Shown: piece after piece, positions 58,503-64,000 of the stretch
How the letters are laid out: each line of letters starts with the position of its first letter
How positions within the stretch are numbered: position 1 is the stretch's first letter
Source of the DNA: Stenogyne calaminthoides
Lineage: Eukaryota > Streptophyta > Magnoliopsida > Lamiales > Lamiaceae
Direction: 5' to 3'
DNA: 64,000 nucleotides
Assembly (NCBI GenBank): GCA_037126765.1
Contig: JBBCBC010000012.1
Location: forward strand, 14,818,001 to 14,882,000
Position numbers and translations under genes: made by a program
The notes under the pieces: generated by a model
The model's database searches: none
Told to the model about the DNA's origin: nothing
Seen by the model: the letters and a program-made list of their open reading frames with translations, nothing else

Positions 58503-59878
58503 TGCCCAATGCTTTATCGAGGTGCGACTAAAATAAATACCCAAATCTACCCTACTAACTCGTTATTAGTGGCAAGTAAAATTAGATCCACAGGGCGAGA
58601 ATGATTGTTATGTTAATTGTATGAATTTATAGGGACAAACAAGAAAAGGGGGTTGGATTGGATTTAGATAACTACTAATAAAAAAAATAATAAATTATTA
58701 AGAAACCAACAATTAATTAAATAAATAAAATTCAATAATAGGTAAGTATCCAACTCACGATTCATTCATCCCCGGCTTAACACGATAAATCAACCTCAAC
58801 GTTTACTCTATTTGTTTTCATGATTAATGCCCCTCGGGGATCAAAATGCTTCCGATTTCCGATCTATCCATAATTATATTCAATTGAAAAACGCCCTTCA
58901 AGAAAACCTTTCTAACTAAGCGATGGAAATGCGGCCGTAGAATTTAACCTGATTAAAAAGCATTAAACCCTAGGATAGAAAGCAAACAAATTCCCAAGTA
59001 CACTTAGCGCGACCGTAAGAACTTGGTTTAATTTACCCTAGTGAACCACTAGTTGTTGCAATTGTCACCACACATAACAATTACGGATTACGTGCTTAGA
59101 ACTACCGGTATATTAAAACAATTAACCTGGGTGATCAATCTAAATCAATTAATTCTAATACGCAAGAATTTAAACCGGATAAATTAAACAATCCAAAAAA
59201 CAAATATCATAAAACGTCTTGAATCAAAACATCAAAATTAAGCCGAGTTCAGAAATTCCAAAAAAGTTTGGATAAAAGTACTAACTAAATATAATTACAG
59301 GCATCTTCCTCTTCTTCCCTATCTGGTTTGCATCACGGCCTCTGTGGATGCTGCCTTCGTATTTTTTTCCTCTCTCAAAAGTGTCGTATATGTATACTAA
59401 AAGAGTCAAGGTGGGCTTTCTAATATAAGGGCTTTTTCTTCTCACGGACTTTGTCTCCCATTAACATGTTATGTGCGTTCTTGGCTTATTCTCTAAGTCA
59501 AAACCACCGCCATAATCCATAATCAAACCAGGTACATATAATATATATATGATATATACGTATCATATTTTTCCCAATAAAGGCTCGTCAAATTCTCGAA
59601 TACAATCTCAATCTTTAGTTTCCATCTGCACCCGTAATTCCTTCTAAATCCTGGAAAGCTTGCACTGAGTCACTCAATATAGGTTTTGTATCACAAATTT
59701 GGCCCAACAATACTCCACAAAGACACCTAAATACACTCAAAGACATAAAAATAGATCAAGTGTGGAATAATATTATCAAAACACACATAAGTAATTAATC
59801 ATCTTTGTCTTAATACAAAGCGAGATCAATAAATTGCACTTTAATCTATTAAAAATATGCATAATTTCCTAATTACCA
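58503..59878 (-). repeat. 3' LTR of element F
   Basis: Starts TGCCCAATGC and ends CTAATTACCA, about 1,376 bp. It aligns with 62790-64000 along the full length seen, for example AAATAAATACCCAAATCTAC and the AT-rich GATATATACGTATCATA near 59550. A polypurine tract AAGTGGGGGTATTTTGG (minus strand) follows at 59878-59894. Confidence 0.9.
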
Positions 59879-61060
59879 AAATACCCCCACTTAAATCTTC
59901 ACTTGTCCTCAAGTAAAACAACACCAAATGAGTAACAATTGAGAAGCTAAGAAATTAAACTCAAGTCCTTTCTACACGAGAACATGACACTAAAGCAAAG
60001 TAGCAACTCATGAAATTCTAGACTAAGTTCAATGCAATTAGAAATCGTGAATTTTTTATAACTTTCACTCAAGTTCCCAAAATCATTTATAATAGATCAT
60101 CAACTCATTGAATCGTTAAGCCCATTACCCATACTTGACCCCTTACTATACACTTCATCTAAAATAGGTGGCTTCAACAAACTCTACATCTAGTGTACCC
60201 CCTATCTCCTTTTTTTTTCTAAGGTCTGTGACACCACTCTACTTGTCGGGTTTAGCTCTAATTGTATCCGACTTTGACACGTTCGAACCCCAGAAAGTAA
60301 GCGTTGTCTCGAAGACCTTTTTTTTTCAAGCATAAAACCGCAACTTCACTCCATCGTTGGGTTTTAGCTCGAATTCATTCTTTTTTTTTCTTTTTTTGAG
60401 CCCCTAAAATGGGCGGGTTATCTTGAAGCTTTTTGTTTGTTACACAATTCTTCAACTAAACTCCTTTTTCTCCTAACCACATCAATTTTTTTTTCCAACC
60501 TTAAATGGTACACCACGAATGCATCATTTACCAAACAACCTAATTAGACTACTTTAATTACAAGAGATCAAAGCACAACTTAGGACCATAACTCATCAAT
60601 TCACCAATTTACTATCATAAACTCAAACGGACCCGCTCATAGAAACCGTCATCTACTCACAACATCCGCGTATGCACCAAACAAAGTAAATTTAACCGGA
60701 AACTCCACGATTACCAAAAAATAATATCACATCCTTATTAAAAAATTACTCTCGACTCATCATTTGCTACTTAACTTCTCCATGCACAACCAAATATATA
60801 TCAATGCCTCCCCCCCCCTCCCACACACATACACTTAATATGTTGCTTGTCCACAAAACAAAAATAAATATGCACAAGAAAAGAAAAAGACAAGAAAATG
60901 AAGAGTATCACCGGATAAAGCCGAGAGTGTAAGAGCTACTAGTAATCCACAATTCTCATTCACTTCAAGCACTTTGGAGAGCCTGCAACAAAATTGAGAA
61001 AGACACACGAAGAAAACAACCAAAAGAGAATTAAAAAAAATTACGAAAATAATAAAAAAA
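59879..61060. other. 3' non-coding region of element F
   Basis: About 1.2 kb with T and C homopolymers (60210-60420, 60810-60825), no meaningful frame. One minus-strand frame at 60835-61071 is Phe/Leu-rich low complexity and not taken as a gene. Confidence 0.65.
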
Positions 61061-61735
61061 AAAAAAATCACAATTTCCCTCCCGGAGCACTTTTTGTTTA
61101 ACGTCTTTTAGCTCGACGACCAACATCCATTTTTTCACGTGATAGGGTGAAGTAATCCTTTCGATCAATTGTAAATTTATATTGATGAAACGATACTTCC
61201 TCCCATGATGATCTTCTCATTCCCCTTTAGACTTTGATAGTTGGTGAGTAAAATTTGCTTCATCGGCTCAAATAGAGATACATAAACCTCACTCATCTGA
61301 AATAAGTTAGCTGCCAAATATTCTTTGATGACCTCTTTCACTTCTTCTTGGAACTGCGTGAGAATGAAAGTGAATTAGGAATAATAGGAATTGGTAGGAG
61401 AAAAGTACCTCATCTTTCATTCCGGCGGTTTTGACAACGGGTAACTTCGATGTCGATTTACTGAGATTTTTCACCGGTAACCCGGTGTCAATCTGTCGAA
61501 ACTTGTTCCTTATTCTCCTCAATTTTTCGTTGAAGGCGCACGGTCTCTTTGACTTCCTCAAATATCTTCCCACTCCTCCTTTGTGACAACATTCACGTTT
61601 TAGGGATTAATTTCAGGTTGGGATGACAACTTCCCATCGTTTGCTCCTGCAATCGGTTGGCCAGTGGTAACGAATTGACCCACTTTGAAATTCCAATCTC
61701 GTTATGCTCGATTTAGCCTCCTCTTGAAATGTGTC
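61061..61735 (-). pseudogene. Fragment downstream of gag, possible end of pol
   Basis: Minus strand 61573-61307 is an 88-codon basic frame (MGRYLRKSKRP). Below it, near 61120-61070, the frame reads VVELKDVKQKVLREGNC, which recalls the DVKxALLGRQ ending of Tat/Athila polyproteins. If so, nearly all of pol has been deleted. Weakly supported. Confidence 0.45.
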
Positions 61736-61739
61736 ATAT

Positions 61740-62497
61740 TCATCTGTGAGTTTGATTTCCACCCTTTACAAGTTTTCTCACGAAGGAGTTTAGCTCAATT
61801 AATTTATCATTAATGGGCGAGTCACTTACCTCTTGTACCATTTTCAATGGTGCATCCTGATAACTAAATTGTTGAGAATTTTTTTGCAATTTTAGCAATG
61901 AGAGCTCGTGCTTGCTCGGAGTTTTATCACCTAGGTCCCCTCCACTTGCTGCATCTATCAAACTATGGTCTGTAAAGGTCAAACCCTTATAGAAGTATTA
62001 GATCAAGAGGTGCTCAGAAATTTGATGTTGGGGACAACTTGCCACCAACTTCTTGAATCGCTCCCAGTACTCGTAGAGAGTTTCCCCTTGGGCTTGCTTC
62101 ACACCACAAATTTCTTTGCGTAAACTCGCCACCCGAGATGCTGGGAAGTACCTCTGTAAAAACACTTGCTCCATTTGAGCCCAAGTGGTGGTGATCGTTC
62201 GCGGAAGGCAAATAGTAAAACCATTCCTTTGCGGGTCCTTCAATGAGAATTGAAAGGCTTTTCGGTTTGATCATTTCATCGGTCACTTCGCGGTGGTCTC
62301 AAATTAGAACACACCATGTGGAATTTCCTCAAAAGTACATTTATGGATCCTCTCCTGCATGACCATAGAACTTAGGCAACAAATGTATTAGACCGGGTTT
62401 AAGCGCAAAATTATTAGGCAGGAGGATAAACTATGCAAAGTAATTGATGCCACAAAGGTGAGTTTGCGAGTTCTTTCAAATTTCGTTCAACCGCCAT
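61740..62497 (-). pseudogene. Gag of element F (Retrotrans_gag type)
   Basis: Start at the ATG at 62497 (MAVERNLKELANS). Then, over frameshifts and stops: FALKPGLIHLLPKFYGHAGE near 62380, SLKDPQRNGFTICLP, TTTWAQMEQVFLQRYFPAS, LRKEICGVKQAQGETLYEYW, CPQHQISEHLLI near 62005, and LIDAASGGDLGDKTPS near 61950, ending at 61740. This order is typical of plant Ty3/Gypsy gag of the Athila/Tat group. Broken by at least one frameshift near 62280 and an in-frame stop near 61998. Confidence 0.9.
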
Positions 62498-62763
62498 GAC
62501 ACTGAATAAGAGATATAAAAGCGATTGAAACGAACAAAAAAAATGAAAAGACAAAAAAAAAAAAAGAGCAAAAAAGTTGCAAAGATTTTACCGCAATGAC
62601 CTTTGGGTAACCACATGTCAAAATTACGTAAATTAGCAACGACACCGCGAAATAAGCGGGGGATTACAGGGGTGAAAAATTAACAACTAGGACAATACTC
62701 AATAAAATAACGAAAAAATAAGCCCCACAAATCACACACAAAAAGCACAAAAAAATGTTCACA

Positions 62764-62780
62764 CCGTTCCCGACAACGGC
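62764..62780 (-). promoter_or_regulatory. Primer-binding site of element F
   Basis: Minus strand GCCGTTGTCGGGAACGG. Related elements have GGCGCCGTTGTCGGGGA, complementary to Asp tRNA. The part next to the LTR has decayed to a T run. Confidence 0.65.
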
Positions 62781-62789
62781 AAAAAAATT

Positions 62790-64000
62790 TGACCGCCTTT
62801 GTCGATAATGCGACAAAAATAAATACCCAAATCTACCCTACAAACTCGTAGTAGTGGCAAGTAAAATTCGATCCACATGGAATTAGAATAATTGTTATGT
62901 TAATTGTATGAATTTATAGGGACAAAAGAAAAGGGGGTTGGATTGGTTTCTATAACTACTAATAAAAACAATAAATTACTAAAGAAACCAACGATTAATT
63001 AAATAAATAAAATTCAATAATAGGTAAGTATCCCAACTCACGGCTTCATTCATCCCCCGGCTTAACACGATAAATCAACCTCAATGTTTACTCTATTTGT
63101 TTTCAAGATTAATGCCCCTCGGGGATCAAAATGCTTCGATTTCGGTTCTATCCTTAATTATATTCAATTGAAAAGACGCCCTTCAAAAAAACCTTTCCCA
63201 ACTAAGGAAAAAATGCCCATAGATTTAACCGATTAAAAGCATTAAACCCTAGGATAGAGAGCAAACAAATTTCCAAGTACACTTAGCGCGACCAGTAAGA
63301 ACTTGGTTTAATTTACCCTAGTGAACCACTAGTTGTTACCAATTGTCACCACACATAACAATTACGGATTACGTGCTTAGAAGTAACAGGCATATTAAAA
63401 CAATTAACCTAGGTGATCAATCTAAATCAATTAATTCCAATACGCAAGAATTTAAACCAGATAAATTAAACAATCCAAAAAACAAATATCATAAACATCT
63501 TGAATCAAAACATCAAAATTAAGCACGGGTTCAGAAATTCCCGAACTTCCCTATCTGATTGCAGCCTGCGTACTGCCTCTGTGGATGCTGCCTTCGTATT
63601 TTTTTCCTCTCTCAAAAGTGGCGTATATGTATACTAAAAGAGTCAAGGTGGGCTTTCTAATATAAGGGCCTTTTCTTCTCACGGACTTTGTCTCCCATTA
63701 ACATGTTATGTGCGTTCTTGGCTTATTCTCCAAGTCAAAACCACCGCCATAGTCCATAATCAAACCAGTTACACATAATATGTATATGATATATACGTAT
63801 CATATTTTTCCCAATAAAGGCTCGTCCAAATTCTCAAGATACACCTCAATCTTTAGTTTCCATCTGCACCCGTAATTCCTCTAAATTCCGGGCTTGCACT
63901 GAGTCACTCAGTATAGGTTTTTGTAAAACAAATTTGGCCTAACAATACTCCACAAAAGATACCTAAATACACTCAAAGACATAAAAATAGATCAAGCGTG
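62790..64000 (-). repeat. 5' LTR of element F, cut by window end
   Basis: Begins TGACCGCCTTTGTCGATAATG and is followed to ATAGATCAAGCGTG at the window edge, which corresponds to about 59765 in the other LTR. Differences are scattered single bases and short indels, suggesting a fairly recent insertion, subject to sequence quality. Confidence 0.9.

Larger units (their letters stand above)
58503..64000 (-). mobile_element. Element F: gag-only Ty3/Gypsy element, Athila/Tat-like
   Basis: LTRs at 58503-59878 and from 62790 past the window end. Between them are 2.9 kb with a gag remnant, a short pol-end-like remnant and long non-coding parts, but no protease, RT, RNase H or integrase. The PBS CCGTTGTCGGGAACGG, on the minus strand at 62764-62780, and gag motifs indicate the Athila/Tat side of Ty3/Gypsy. 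It is inserted in the satellite; the right flank is outside the window. Confidence 0.87.

Noticed and set aside
60835..61071. 78-codon Phe/Leu-rich minus-strand frame as a membrane protein
   Set aside because: Low-complexity A/T-rich non-coding part of element F; composition explains the hydrophobicity.

Overview
This window is plant nuclear heterochromatin, most likely from a flowering plant, probably a eudicot. No host gene is recognisable. The frame is a tandem satellite with a monomer of about 341 bp (1-4209, 35165-42384, 47152-51357, 56027-58502), into which LTR retrotransposons have inserted, some inside one another. The satellite name and the species are not recognisable by eye.

Nesting, from outside in: element A (4210 to about 35164, minus strand) is a Ty1/Copia element of Sirevirus type. 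It has gag, protease, integrase, RT and RNase H, followed by an extra env-like, coiled-coil ORF about 3.7 kb long, and it sits in the satellite with target duplication AACCA. Inside its integrase lies insertion G (12236-14274, target duplication ATCAG), one LTR plus two tandem copies of the primer-binding-site leader. Inside its gag lies solo LTR B (17072-32615, target duplication AAATT). LTR B was itself split by element C (17356 to about 31670, target duplication GATAT), a second complete but decayed Sirevirus on the minus strand. Element D (42385-47151) is a short non-autonomous element in the satellite. After a 500-N assembly gap, element E (51858-55563) is the 3' part of a C-family element on the plus strand. 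Element F (58503 to beyond 64000, minus strand) is a Ty3/Gypsy element with an Athila/Tat-like gag and almost no pol.

The least explained feature is an antisense, gene-like cassette (about 22780-23870 in C, 44641-45773 in D). It has a TATA-like box, two short conserved coding-like patches, and a 3' end resembling a plant polyadenylation region. It runs opposite to its host elements, sits between pol and the env-like ORF in C, and is the main cargo of D. A and C also both carry a TATA box just upstream of the env-like ORF.

Sequence quality is uneven. From 1 to about 15 kb the sequence is clean; large parts of 17-58 kb show dense small indels and a selective loss of CAG, CTG and CCG. This looks like consensus error at CHG-methylated cytosines, so frameshifts there, and any dating by LTR divergence, should be treated with caution.
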